From assembly GCF_005503355.1 (NCBI RefSeq), contig NZ_SCMK01000007.1, positions 124,001-188,000 on the forward strand: DNA of 64,000 nucleotides. Reading direction: 5' to 3'. A model generated the notes under the pieces. The model saw only the letters and a list, made by a program, of their open reading frames with translations. It did no database searches and had not been told where the DNA came from. A program made the translations under genes and the position numbers. The DNA is from Sphingomonas sp. 1F27F7B. Lineage in GTDB: Bacteria; Pseudomonadota; Alphaproteobacteria; Sphingomonadales; Sphingomonadaceae. Below, in pieces: positions 1 to 8,148 of the stretch; positions within the stretch are counted from its first letter, which is position 1, and each line of letters starts with the position of its first letter.

Positions 1-1242
1 GATGTCGGCCCGGCAGACATGGAGCATGCGCTCGCCCGGGTGCACGAAGACGAGCTGGTCTCGCTCTATCTCCATGTCCCCTATTGCCGCGAGATCTGCT
101 GGTATTGCGGCTGCAACACCGGCGCCGCCAACCGCACCGCGCGCCTCGCGACTTATGTCCAGCGCCTCGGCGAGGAAGCCGACCTGATCGCCGCCCGGCT
201 CGCGGGGCGCGGCCGAGTCGTCCGGATCGCCTGGGGCGGCGGCAGCCCCAATGCACTGGCCCCCACCCAGTTCGACGCCTTGATGCGCCGCATCCGCCAC
301 GCCTTTGCCTGCGAGCGCGCCACCGTCTCGGTCGAACTCGACCCGCGCGGCTTCGACTGGGACTGGGCGGCATGCTTCGCGCGCAACCGCGTGACGCGCG
401 CGAGCCTTGGCGTGCAGACCTTCGCCCCGCACATCCAGCGCGCGATCGGCCGCATCCAGCCGACCGAAGACATCGCCTGCGCCATGGGCCGCCTGCGCAC
501 CGCCGGGGTCGAATCGATCAACTTCGACTTGATGTACGGCCTGCCCGGCCAGTTCGCGACGGATCTGGACGAGACGCTCGCCATTGCGCTGTCGATGCGG
601 CCGGAGCGCTTCGCGGTGTTCGGCTATGCCCATGTGCCGCATCTGCTCCCGCGCCAGCGCCGGATCGACGCGACCCGCCTGCCCGGCTCCGCCGCCCGCT
701 TCGCGATGGCGCGGCAGGCCCATCGGCATTTGAGCGACGCCGGCTATGATCCGATCGGCTTCGATCATTTCGCCCTGCCGCACGACGCGATCGCCCGCGC
801 CGCGCGCGGCAAGACGCTGCGCCGCAACTTCCAGGGCTTCACCGAGGACCAGTCCGGCATCTTGATCGGCCTGGGCGCTTCGTCGATCAGCGCGTTTCCG
901 GGCGCCCTGCTCCAGAACGAGAAGCGTGCCGGCCGCTATCATCTGCACATCGCCAATGGCCGGCTCGCCACGGTGCGCGGCATCCGGCGCACCCCGGCCG
1001 ATCGCCGCCGGGGCGCGCTCATCGAAGCGCTGCTCTGCCGCGGCGAGGCCGAGTGCACCGGCCTGGCCGACCTGCCGGATGTCCGCGCCCGGCTCGCGGA
1101 TTTCGAGGAACACGGCCTGATCGCCTGGGCCGGCACTCGCCTGCTGCTCGACCAGCGCGCCCTTCCCTATGCCCGCGCCGTCGCCGCTGCCTTCGACCCG
1201 TGGCGCGCCACCAGCGCCACCCGCTTCAGCAGCGCCGTCTGA
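1..1242 (+). CDS. hemN: Oxygen-independent coproporphyrinogen III oxidase (HemN), 5' end outside the window
   Basis: Radical-SAM enzyme that decarboxylates coproporphyrinogen III to protoporphyrinogen IX in anaerobic or microaerobic haem synthesis; cytoplasmic. The reading frame is open from base 1, and the first in-frame ATG (19) lies only about 28 residues before the catalytic cluster, whereas HemN proteins usually have about 50 residues there. The true start is therefore probably left of the window. The [4Fe-4S]/SAM motif is visible as VPYCREICWYCGC (CxxxCxxC plus an extra Cys), followed by WGGGSPN, the SLGVQTF segment and NFDLMYGLPGQ, all typical of HemN. The C-terminal HemN domain follows. 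The FNR-type regulator starts 23 bp downstream on the same strand, so the two are probably cotranscribed, which fits oxygen control of haem synthesis. Family assignment is firm; the N-terminus is not visible. Confidence 0.93.
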   Translation, partial: DVGPADMEHALARVHEDELVSLYLHVPYCREICWYCGCNTGAANRTARLATYVQRLGEEADLIAARLAGRGRVVRIAWGGGSPNALAPTQFDALMRRIRHAFACERATVSVELDPRGFDWDWAACFARNRVTRASLGVQTFAPHIQRAIGRIQPTEDIACAMGRLRTAGVESINFDLMYGLPGQFATDLDETLAIALSMRPERFAVFGYAHVPHLLPRQRRIDATRLPGSAARFAMARQAHRHLSDAGYDPIGFDHFALPHDAIARAARGKTLRRNFQGFTEDQSGILIGLGASSISAFPGALLQNEKRAGRYHLHIANGRLATVRGIRRTPADRRRGALIEALLCRGEAECTGLADLPDVRARLADFEEHGLIAWAGTRLLLDQRALPYARAVAAAFDPWRATSATRFSSAV

Positions 1243-1265
1243 CCTCCGGTAGAAAGCCGCCTCCC

Positions 1266-2012
1266 ATGCTCTCTCACGCCTCGCTCCTTGATCGCTCCCC
1301 CGCCGTCGCCGGCGGCACGCCCGGCCGCTGCGCAAGCTGCGGGGCCCGGGGGAATGCCCTGTGCGCAAGCGTGGACGAGGCCGGGCTGACCGCGCTTCAC
1401 GCGCTTGGCCGGCGCCGCATCCTGCCCTCGGGCCAAGTGTTCAACTGGGCCGGCGACCGCAACAACCACTGCGCGATGCTGGTCGACGGTATGCTCAAGG
1501 TCACCGCCTCCACCAGCGACGGGCGCGAGCAAATCGTCGAATTGCTCTTCCCCGGCGATTTCGTCGGCGAACTCTTCGAAGAGGATGCGACGCTGACCAT
1601 CTCGGCGCTCTGCGAGACCGATCTGTGCGCCTATCCGCGGATCGCGTTCGAGCGCACGCTCGAGCAGCATCCGCGCATGGAGCGCATGCTGCTCCACCAT
1701 GCCCTCGCCGCACTCGGCGATGCGCGCGCACGGATGCTCGCACTGGGCCGCCGCAACGCGCGCGAGCGCATCGCGGGCTTCCTGCTCGACCTGGTCGAGC
1801 GCACCGGCCGGCCGGCTCCGGGCGGCGGGGTGCGCATCGCGATCCCGATCAGCCGAGGCGAGACGGCGGATTATCTGGGGCTGACGATCGAGACGGTCAG
1901 CCGCCAGCTTTCGCGGCTCAAGGCCCAGGGCATCCTCGCCTTCGCCAAGGGGGATCGCGACTGCACCGTGCTGCGCGAAGACCGGCTGCACACGATCCTC
2001 AACCCGGTATGA
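1266..2012 (+). CDS. FNR/FixK-type Crp-family transcriptional regulator with iron-sulfur cysteines
   Basis: About 248 residues. It has an N-terminal cysteine set GRCASCGARGNALC, then a cyclic-nucleotide-binding-like beta-roll (residues about 40-150) and a C-terminal winged helix. A further cysteine pair (ALCETDLC) sits where FNR carries its fourth cluster ligand, so a [4Fe-4S] oxygen-sensing centre is likely. The recognition helix reads LTIETVSRQLSRL; the E..SR pattern is the FNR signature for TTGAT/C half-sites. A matching palindrome lies at 2509-2522. The start at 1266 follows hemN by 23 bp. The 3' end overlaps the convergent hemerythrin-like gene by 14 bp. It is likely the regulator of the low-oxygen response in this organism; FnrL, Anr or FixK would all be acceptable names. 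Confidence 0.9.
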   Translation: MLSHASLLDRSPAVAGGTPGRCASCGARGNALCASVDEAGLTALHALGRRRILPSGQVFNWAGDRNNHCAMLVDGMLKVTASTSDGREQIVELLFPGDFVGELFEEDATLTISALCETDLCAYPRIAFERTLEQHPRMERMLLHHALAALGDARARMLALGRRNARERIAGFLLDLVERTGRPAPGGGVRIAIPISRGETADYLGLTIETVSRQLSRLKAQGILAFAKGDRDCTVLREDRLHTILNPV

Positions 2013-2430
2013 GCCCGCGCCGGGCGATCTCGATCCCGCTTTCCTTGAGCGCGATCGCGCGCCGGCAACCGTCGAAGAAGCAGCGCAGCATGTAAGAGAG
2101 CTTGCCGACGTCGCGCGCCGCCCCGGGCGAGAGGCTCCACCACAGCTCGCTCGCCAGGTCCTCGCCATGCATGCGGTCGAACTGGTGCATCTCCCGCAAT
2201 GCGGAAAGAAACGCCGGCCCCGGCCGATGCCCGAGCGGCAATTCGGCGAAGAGCCGCTCGGCCCGGCCGAAATGCGTGGAGGTCACGCGCCGGATCGCCT
2301 TGCACAGCCAGGATATCTCATCCGCCGCCGGCAGGACTGGCAAGCGGTCGGCCACCGATTCCAGCGCCTGGCACAGGCGGCGCTGCACGATGTGATCGTC
2401 TGCCAGAATTTCGAAGATGGACAGGGTCAT
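1999..2430 (-). CDS. Hemerythrin-like HHE-domain protein (probable O2/NO-related function)
   Basis: About 143 residues, predicted all-helical. Spaced His/Asp/Glu residues resemble a hemerythrin HHE four-helix bundle: DDHIVQRRL near the start, THFGRAERLF about residue 52, and EMHQFDRMHGEDL about residue 82. The last helix lacks an obvious His, so the di-iron site would be incomplete or non-canonical. The ATG at 2430 was chosen over an upstream in-frame start (2526) because homology-like sequence begins there and the upstream start would contain the regulator palindrome. That FNR/FixK-type palindrome lies 79 bp upstream, and the FNR-type gene is the convergent neighbour. HHE proteins near FNR regulators are often tied to oxygen or nitric oxide handling; here that role is inferred from context. 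Confidence 0.7.
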   Translation of the reverse strand: MTLSIFEILADDHIVQRRLCQALESVADRLPVLPAADEISWLCKAIRRVTSTHFGRAERLFAELPLGHRPGPAFLSALREMHQFDRMHGEDLASELWWSLSPGAARDVGKLSYMLRCFFDGCRRAIALKESGIEIARRGLIPG

Positions 2431-2508
2431 GGACGGATCGGCGAATAGAGGCGTGGCGATGCGCGTTTCAGCGCCCGTCCGGTCTACGCGCACATCGCCG
2501 ATCCCGGA

Positions 2509-2522
2509 TTGACCTGGGTCAA
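2509..2522. promoter_or_regulatory. FNR/FixK-type operator (TTGAC-N4-GTCAA)
   Basis: TTGACCTGGGTCAA is a perfect 5+5 inverted repeat with a 4-bp spacer and fits the FNR/Anr/FixK consensus TTGAY-N4-RTCAA. It lies 79 bp upstream of the start codon of the hemerythrin-like gene (2430, minus strand), a normal distance for an activating FNR site. The cognate FNR-type regulator is encoded next door at 1266-2012. Confidence 0.75.
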
Positions 2523-2555
2523 GCACGACATCCCAACCGCGGTTGCCTCACGATT

Positions 2556-2864
2556 TCAACCGGAAGCCGGATCGGGCGGGCCGGCATCGAGGACCCTCGT
2601 CGGCCGCGTCATATAGTATGTAACCGGCGCTCCGAGCACAAAGATCGCGATGATCAACATCCCCTGGCCGAGCGCTCCACCCATATATGGCCGAAGCAGC
2701 CAGAAGGTGAACAGCATCGACAGACCCATGATCATCGCCTTGAAACGGGAGATTTCAAGCATCTGGCCACAGCGCTTGCATGCAAAGGCCGAACCCAATC
2801 GCCACTGCGTACGCCAGAACGAGACAAGTTTTCCGCAGCCGGGGCACGCTGGTCCATGTGACAT
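2556..2864 (-). CDS. Small zinc-ribbon membrane protein of unknown function
   Basis: 102 residues. The N-terminal 35 residues hold two CxxC knuckles (CPGC at 7-10 and CKRC at about 30-33), a zinc-ribbon arrangement. These are followed by two hydrophobic segments (MIMGLSMLFTFWLL and GMLIIAIFVLGAPVTYYM) that look like transmembrane helices, and then a short Pro/Asp-rich tail. This layout resembles small uncharacterised proteins found widely in sphingomonads and other proteobacteria (DUF983-like in general style, but I cannot assign it). It stands alone between the hemerythrin-like gene and the TonB receptor. Function unknown. Confidence 0.65.
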   Translation of the reverse strand: MSHGPACPGCGKLVSFWRTQWRLGSAFACKRCGQMLEISRFKAMIMGLSMLFTFWLLRPYMGGALGQGMLIIAIFVLGAPVTYYMTRPTRVLDAGPPDPASG

Positions 2865-2956
2865 CGAACAAATTCTCCATCCTACGCAAGAGAACTCCCG
2901 CGTGCGATCCCGGTCATGGCAATATATCCCGGCCCCGCGGCGCGAATGGGATGGAG

Positions 2957-2984
2957 CAGTGAACCACCCAAAGGTGGCCCACTG
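2957..2984. terminator. Hairpin downstream of the first TonB receptor gene
   Basis: CAGTG-aa-CCACC-caaa-GGTGG-cc-CACTG forms two stacked 5-bp stems around a 4-nt loop. It lies 37 bp past the receptor stop codon (3021, minus strand). There is no T-tract, so this may be a 3' mRNA stabiliser or a weak terminator. Confidence 0.4.
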
Positions 2985-3020
2985 TCCATTCCATCAATCG
3001 TTTCCGCTGCCTTACCAGGC

Positions 3021-5852
3021 TCAGAAGCTGTAGCTCAGGTTCAGCGAATAGACCCGGCCCGTTTCGATATAGCCGCCCTTGCGGTCGTTGGAGAGATAGG
3101 CCGGCCGCTGGCTGGTCGTCGCCCAATAGGTGTGCGCGTTGAGCAGATTCTCGATCGACGCACCGATCGCGACGTTGTTGCCCAAGGTATAGCCGAGCAT
3201 CAGGTTCATCTTCGACACCGGCTGAACATAAGTGTCCGGCCGGCTCGAACGCAGGTCGTACAGCTTGTCGCCGGTGTAGTTGTAGTTGAGCGCCGCCTGG
3301 AAGCCGCCGTGATTGTAGAACAGCTCGACATTGTACATGATGCGCGGCGCTTGCGGCATGCGCTGGCCGCGCCACTGGCCGTTCACGAACACTTTCGCCT
3401 CGGCACGCTGGAGCGTCAGGTTGCCGCCGACGCCCAGCCCGTCGAACAGCCCCGGCAGGTTCCGGAAGCTGTACCGGCCGACCAGTTCGATGCCGTAGAC
3501 GTCGCCCTTGCCGCTCGTGTCCAGCGTCGAGGTCTCCACGCCGTTCACCTTGATCGGGCTGCTGCCGCCCCAGACGTTGAGATCGCCGCCCGCATTGGTG
3601 GTGCCGGTAGAGAACAGCACATGGTTGATGCGCTTGTAATAGGGGCTGATCGAGAAGAAGTCCGTGCCTTCACCCTTCAGTTCGATGGATGCATCGACGT
3701 TCCAGGCAGTCTGCGCGTCCAGATTGGGATTGGGAATGAACACCGACAAGGTGCCGTCGTCGTTGAGCGAAACGCTCGTCGGCCCGAGCAGCAGGTCGAA
3801 GGCCGGGCGCGAATAGCTGCGGCGGACCGAGGCGCGATAGACGACGCGGTCGTTCGGGCGATAGCTGGCGATCACGCTGGGCAGCCACTGGTCATAGCTG
3901 CGCACCGTGGTGACGAAGCCGTTCCCCGTCTTCGCGTTTTCCTGCCAATAGGTGCCCTCGAAGCGGTTGTGCTCGAAGCGCACGCCCGGAATGACCGTGA
4001 GATCGCCGGTGCGGAAGGTCGCCATGGCATAGGCGCCGATGCGCTGTTCCTTGCCATCCAGCCGGTTCTCCTTCAGCTTGGCCGGGTCGAGGTTGGCGAG
4101 CTTCGGCGTCGACAGGCGACGGATCTGGTCCTCGATATATTTGGTGTCGAGCAGCTTGATCGGCACCTGCGCGGAATTGTGCATGAAGCCGCCCAGCATC
4201 TCGCCCGGAATGTCCGCCACCGACGGCCCCTGCGCGTTGTAGCGCGGGGCGTTGCTGCCATTGGCGAGCGGGAAGAAATACTGGAGCGCACCATCGTCGC
4301 CCAGGCTGTTCGAATAGCGCTTGGTGCCTTCCGCCTTGGCACCGGCCGCGATCGAGGCCAGGCCCTGGTCGGCCAGCTTCCAAGTCGCGTCGAACTGCCC
4401 TTCCAGGCGACGTTCCCACGCATTCTCGAACTGCTGCGTCACATACCATTGCTTCAACGTCGACAGGTTGACGAGCGCCGCGCGCGCCGCATCGGTCAAC
4501 ACCACCTGCGGGCTGGTGCGATTGCCGATGCTGGTGACCATGCGGACGGTCGCGAGGCCGCTATTGTCGGCGGTGCCGATATAGGGCTTGCCCGCAAAGC
4601 CCGACTGAACGCGCAGCGGATAGTCCTGCTCGCCGCGCGAATAGGCGGCATGATAGTCGAGCGTGAGGTCGCCGAGGCGCGACTGGCCGCCGAACTTGGT
4701 CGAGAACAGCTCCTGGTTGGAGTGCTCGGTGCGGAAATAGTGCGTGGCGGTCAGACCATAGTCGGCGCGGAAGCCCGCCGCGTCGTATGAGCCGCTGTTG
4801 CCGGGATTGGGATTGATCTGGCCAGGCGCGAGATCGGTCTGGCGCAGCGCGGTCTGGTCCATCCAGCTCTTCAGCTTGTAGCGGCCATAGGTGTTGTACG
4901 AATAGAGGTCGAGATCGTCGCTCTTCCAGTCGATGTTCAGCGTGCCGCCCAGTCGCTCGATCCGGTTGCGAAAGACATTCCACTGCACGCCGCGCGGCGC
5001 GATGTTGTCCAGATTGTCGCGGATCATGCCGGGGATCTTGTTGTCGTACTTCTCCCAGTCGTGCTGCATCGCGGTCGATTCACCCAGCGTGTGCTTCAGG
5101 CCGTAATAGACCGACGCATAGATGCCGAGATTGCCGAGGCGCTGCGCCGTCTCGAGCTGCGCGGTGCCGCCCCAGGGATTCTGCCCGCGTGCCGCGGCGC
5201 GGCCGGCCACCTGGCCCTGTGCGCGGATCTGCACATGGCCCGCAGGCAGGTTGAACGCCGAAGCGGTGCGCAGGTCGATCACGCCGGCGATCGCGTCGCC
5301 GTCGAAATTCGCGGTCGGCGCCTTGTCCACCCGCACTTCGGCGACGGAGAAAGGCGAAAGCAGGTTCATCGAGATGGCCCGGGTGCGCGCGTCGGTCTGC
5401 GCCAGGCGCACGCCGTCGAGCATATAGGCGTTATAGGCAGTATCGAGCCCGCGGATCGACAGATATTGCGCCTCGCCGGTCGCCGCCGCGTTGCGCGACT
5501 GATCCACCGAGGAGCTGAGGCCCGGCAGGCGCGTCAGCAGGTCGGCCAGATTCTGTTGCGGCTGCGCACGCAATTCCTCGCCCGAGACGATCGAAACGAA
5601 TGACTCGCTGCGGATCTGCTCGTTCTGGGTGTCCTGGATGGCATGGCGGCGACCGTTCACCACAATGTCATCGTCCTGCTTCTCCACCCGGTCCCTCTCC
5701 TGGCCCGGCTCCGGCGCGTTGACCGGATCGGCGGGAACGATCGTCTCCGGGCCGGCCGGTGCCGCCCATGCCGGGACCGTGGCAAGCAGCGCGATCGCCG
5801 TGCCGGACAGAAGATACAGCGCGCGAAGATGTGCCGTCGAAATGGTCATCAT
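3021..5852 (-). CDS. TonB-dependent outer-membrane receptor, probable Pho-regulated
   Basis: 943 residues. A signal peptide (LYLLSGTAIALLATVPAWA, then cleavage after AWA) is followed by a plug domain (about residues 60-200) containing DDIVVNGRRHAIQDT, LADLLTRLPGLS, YLSIRGLDTAYNAYMLDGVRL and IAGVIDLRTASAFN. A long 22-strand barrel follows and ends in LNLSYSF, with the terminal Phe needed for outer-membrane assembly. The substrate cannot be read from sequence. Its neighbours are a divergent histidine acid phosphatase, then phospholipase C and PI-PLC genes, and a Pho-box-like repeat lies 72 bp upstream of its start. Uptake of a phosphorylated organic compound such as a phosphoinositol or phosphoester is therefore a reasonable inference. 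ATG at 5852 and the next codon are both possible starts. Confidence 0.9.
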   Translation of the reverse strand: MMTISTAHLRALYLLSGTAIALLATVPAWAAPAGPETIVPADPVNAPEPGQERDRVEKQDDDIVVNGRRHAIQDTQNEQIRSESFVSIVSGEELRAQPQQNLADLLTRLPGLSSSVDQSRNAAATGEAQYLSIRGLDTAYNAYMLDGVRLAQTDARTRAISMNLLSPFSVAEVRVDKAPTANFDGDAIAGVIDLRTASAFNLPAGHVQIRAQGQVAGRAAARGQNPWGGTAQLETAQRLGNLGIYASVYYGLKHTLGESTAMQHDWEKYDNKIPGMIRDNLDNIAPRGVQWNVFRNRIERLGGTLNIDWKSDDLDLYSYNTYGRYKLKSWMDQTALRQTDLAPGQINPNPGNSGSYDAAGFRADYGLTATHYFRTEHSNQELFSTKFGGQSRLGDLTLDYHAAYSRGEQDYPLRVQSGFAGKPYIGTADNSGLATVRMVTSIGNRTSPQVVLTDAARAALVNLSTLKQWYVTQQFENAWERRLEGQFDATWKLADQGLASIAAGAKAEGTKRYSNSLGDDGALQYFFPLANGSNAPRYNAQGPSVADIPGEMLGGFMHNSAQVPIKLLDTKYIEDQIRRLSTPKLANLDPAKLKENRLDGKEQRIGAYAMATFRTGDLTVIPGVRFEHNRFEGTYWQENAKTGNGFVTTVRSYDQWLPSVIASYRPNDRVVYRASVRRSYSRPAFDLLLGPTSVSLNDDGTLSVFIPNPNLDAQTAWNVDASIELKGEGTDFFSISPYYKRINHVLFSTGTTNAGGDLNVWGGSSPIKVNGVETSTLDTSGKGDVYGIELVGRYSFRNLPGLFDGLGVGGNLTLQRAEAKVFVNGQWRGQRMPQAPRIMYNVELFYNHGGFQAALNYNYTGDKLYDLRSSRPDTYVQPVSKMNLMLGYTLGNNVAIGASIENLLNAHTYWATTSQRPAYLSNDRKGGYIETGRVYSLNLSYSF

Positions 5853-5923
5853 TGCTTACCCCCAAGGAAACTGGACCGGCAGCGGCGCAGCGCCGGCTGC
5901 CGCGGGCCGGCTAGGGGTGGCCA

Positions 5924-5941
5924 ATGACGCATTGATGACAA
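5924..5941 (-). promoter_or_regulatory. Pho-box-like repeat upstream of the TonB receptor
   Basis: Read on the minus strand this is TTGTCAT-CAAT-GCGTCAT, two 7-bp repeats 11 bp apart. It matches the PhoB consensus CTGTCAT-N4-CTGTCAT at 11 of 14 positions. It lies 72 bp upstream of the receptor start codon (5852) and within the divergent region shared with the acid phosphatase. Confidence 0.6.
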
Positions 5942-6011
5942 AATGACCGAGTTGATATATTTTTGACCATGTTTACCGCAAAAGCATCGATTTCACTATA
6001 CAACCCTCGCA

Positions 6012-6029
6012 ATGTCATCAAATTGACCT
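6012..6029 (+). promoter_or_regulatory. Weaker Pho-box-like repeat upstream of the acid phosphatase
   Basis: ATGTCAT-CAAA-TTGACCT matches the PhoB consensus at 10 of 14 positions (first half 6/7, second half 4/7). It lies 32 bp before the ATG at 6062. That is close to the start codon, so it may be a secondary site or a chance match; the better site is at 5924-5941. Confidence 0.35.
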
Positions 6030-6061
6030 TCCCGGGCGTCATTAGCTGCCGAATGATTCTC

Positions 6062-7264
6062 ATGGCCCGTTCCCTGCTCTCCCTCCTGGCCGGGGGCGCG
6101 ATGCTGCTCCCCGCCACGGCCCTTTCGTCCTCGCGGAAGCCGGGCGAGCCCATCGTCGAGCGAATCGTGATCGTCATGCGCCACGGCATCCGGGCGCCGC
6201 TCGCGAGCGAAGTGCCACAGGGCACGCGTATCGCGACGCCTTGGCCGCGCTGGCCGGTGGAGGAGAGCCGCCTCACGCCGCACGGCATCAGGGCGCTCGA
6301 GACGGTCGCCGCGGCCGATCGCCGACGCTTCATTGCCCTGGGCGTTCTGCCTCGCGGTTGCGCGGCGCCGGGCGCGATCCGCATCCGGACCAATGTCTCC
6401 GACCGGACGATCGCCAGCGGCGAGGCCTATGCGCGCGGGATTGCCCCTGGCTGCGGCCTGGCGGCGGAGCATCTGGAGGCGGGTGCGATCGATCCGATCT
6501 TCGAGCCGCTGCGCGCCGGCGCGACGCGTTTCGACGCCAATCGTGCGGTTGCCGAGATCGAACGGTTCACCGGCGGCATGCGGGCGCTGGCTGCGCGGCA
6601 CGCCGATACGATCGCGTTGCTCGATCGCATCCTGGGATGTGCGCCGCGCGGCACGGGGTGCACGCCAGACGCGCCGGCACGCGTCAGCCCCTCGCCCGAC
6701 GGCCGCGGGATCGAACTGCAGGGCCCCATTCGCGACACGTCCGGCATCGCGCAGGTGTTGCTGCTCCAATATGTCGAGGGGCTTCCTCTGCGGGATGTGG
6801 GCTGGGGCCGCGCCGACCCCGCGGCGCTCACCCGGATCGGCGCACTGCATGCCGCGCTGTTCGACGTCTTCACGCGATCGCCCTACATGGCCTCGCACCA
6901 GGCCGCCGTCCTCGGCCGGCACGTTATGGAGACGCTCGCCGACCCGAGGGGCCCGCGCATCGAAGTGCTGATGGGCCATGATACCAACGTCACTGCGCTG
7001 GGCGCTGTCCTGCGGACCAGCCTGCGCGCGCCGGGCTATGCGGTGGACGACGTGCCGCCCGGCGGCGCGATCCTGATCGAGCGACTGCGCGACCGGAAAT
7101 CGGGACGACGATATGTCCGCCTCTCCTATCGCACCCAGTCACCACAGGCGCTGCGCAGCGGCAGCGCGGCCGCATCGATCAGACCGCTGACGATGGCGGG
7201 ATGCACGCACCTCTGCCCGGCCGATCGCTTCACGCAACTGTTGCAGAGCCGCCTTGCCGAGTGA
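6062..7264 (+). CDS. Periplasmic histidine acid phosphatase (phytase / glucose-1-phosphatase-like)
   Basis: About 400 residues, a normal length for branch-2 histidine acid phosphatases. A signal peptide (MARSLLSLLAGGAMLLPATALS) precedes the catalytic IVMRHGIRAPL, where the His forms the phosphohistidine and the RHGxRxP arginines bind phosphate. The C-terminal proton-donor motif is MGHDTNVTALGAVL (HDTN). This class releases phosphate from phytate, sugar phosphates and other monoesters in the periplasm. ATG 6062 was chosen because the signal peptide begins there; ATGs at 6053 and 5963 are also in frame. It is divergent from the TonB receptor, with Pho-box-like repeats between them, and convergent with the DeoR gene. 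Substrate preference cannot be read. Confidence 0.85.
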   Translation: MARSLLSLLAGGAMLLPATALSSSRKPGEPIVERIVIVMRHGIRAPLASEVPQGTRIATPWPRWPVEESRLTPHGIRALETVAAADRRRFIALGVLPRGCAAPGAIRIRTNVSDRTIASGEAYARGIAPGCGLAAEHLEAGAIDPIFEPLRAGATRFDANRAVAEIERFTGGMRALAARHADTIALLDRILGCAPRGTGCTPDAPARVSPSPDGRGIELQGPIRDTSGIAQVLLLQYVEGLPLRDVGWGRADPAALTRIGALHAALFDVFTRSPYMASHQAAVLGRHVMETLADPRGPRIEVLMGHDTNVTALGAVLRTSLRAPGYAVDDVPPGGAILIERLRDRKSGRRYVRLSYRTQSPQALRSGSAAASIRPLTMAGCTHLCPADRFTQLLQSRLAE

Positions 7265-7273
7265 TCGCGCGGC

Positions 7274-8035
7274 TCAGGCCGTCACCCATTCCGCGCGTGC
7301 CAATACCGCGTCATAGCCGTCGGGCGGCGGGCAATCGGCAACGACGAGGTCGACCGATCCGAAGTCGGCGACGGTAACCGTGCCATGTCGGCCGAACTTG
7401 GAGGCGTCGACTGCGATCAGCACGCTGCGCGCCCGCGACACCATCAGCCGGCAGACCCGCGCCTCGCCGGCGTGATAGGAAGTGAAGCCGTGATCGAGGT
7501 TCACGGCCTCGACCGAGATGATGGCGAGCGAGGGCGTGAACAGCGACAGGAAATCGGTCGCCGTCTGATCGAAACAGGCGCGATAATCATAGTCCATCTC
7601 GCCGCCGGCCAGGAGCACGCGGTTGCCATTGCGCCCACCGAGTTCGGTCGCCACGCCCACCGCATTGGTGACGACCGTCAGATCGCGATGATCGCGCAGG
7701 GCCTGCGCGACATAATGGCCAGTCGTGCTCGCATCGACATAGATCGTCTGCCCGTCTGCGACGAGCGGCGCGATGGCGCTGCCGATACGGCGTTTCGCGT
7801 CGGCATTGCGCTGGAGCCGCACGGCGAAGGATCCCTCGGTCTCCACGCGCGCCAGCCGCACCGTGCCGTGCGCGCGCGTCACTTGCCCGCCGGGCTCCAG
7901 CGCGCGGATCTCGCGCCGTATCGTCTCGTCCGACACGTCGAGCGCCTTCGAGAGCGCGGGCACGCTCCACACATCGCCCGCAGCCAGCAGTTCCAGCAGC
8001 CTTTGCTGCCGGCGAAAACGCTTGGTCATCATCAT
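7274..8035 (-). CDS. DeoR/GlpR-family transcriptional regulator
   Basis: About 253 residues. The N-terminal DeoR winged HTH is clear: RRQQRLLELLAAGDVWSV, LSKALDVSDETIRREIRALE, then a wing. The C-terminal DeoRC ligand domain follows (NADAKRRIGSAIAPLVADG, VVTNAVGVATEL, LLAGGEMDYDYRACFD, VDASKFGR). Family members usually repress sugar or polyol genes and respond to phosphorylated sugars or glycerol-3-phosphate. Three consecutive ATG codons (8035, 8032, 8029) make the exact start ambiguous. It is divergent from the phospholipase C gene at 8149 with about 110 bp between them, so it may control that gene in response to a phospholipid breakdown product; this is inference. Confidence 0.85.
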   Translation of the reverse strand: MMMTKRFRRQQRLLELLAAGDVWSVPALSKALDVSDETIRREIRALEPGGQVTRAHGTVRLARVETEGSFAVRLQRNADAKRRIGSAIAPLVADGQTIYVDASTTGHYVAQALRDHRDLTVVTNAVGVATELGGRNGNRVLLAGGEMDYDYRACFDQTATDFLSLFTPSLAIISVEAVNLDHGFTSYHAGEARVCRLMVSRARSVLIAVDASKFGRHGTVTVADFGSVDLVVADCPPPDGYDAVLARAEWVTA

Positions 8036-8148
8036 TCCGTGGTTGGGAAGCCGAGGGTCGGAGCATGGCAAGCTAACGTCCGCGGACAAATGGTCAACAA
8101 TCGATCGGATTACGCGAGGATGTAATCAAGATCGGGCAATCGGCGGTC

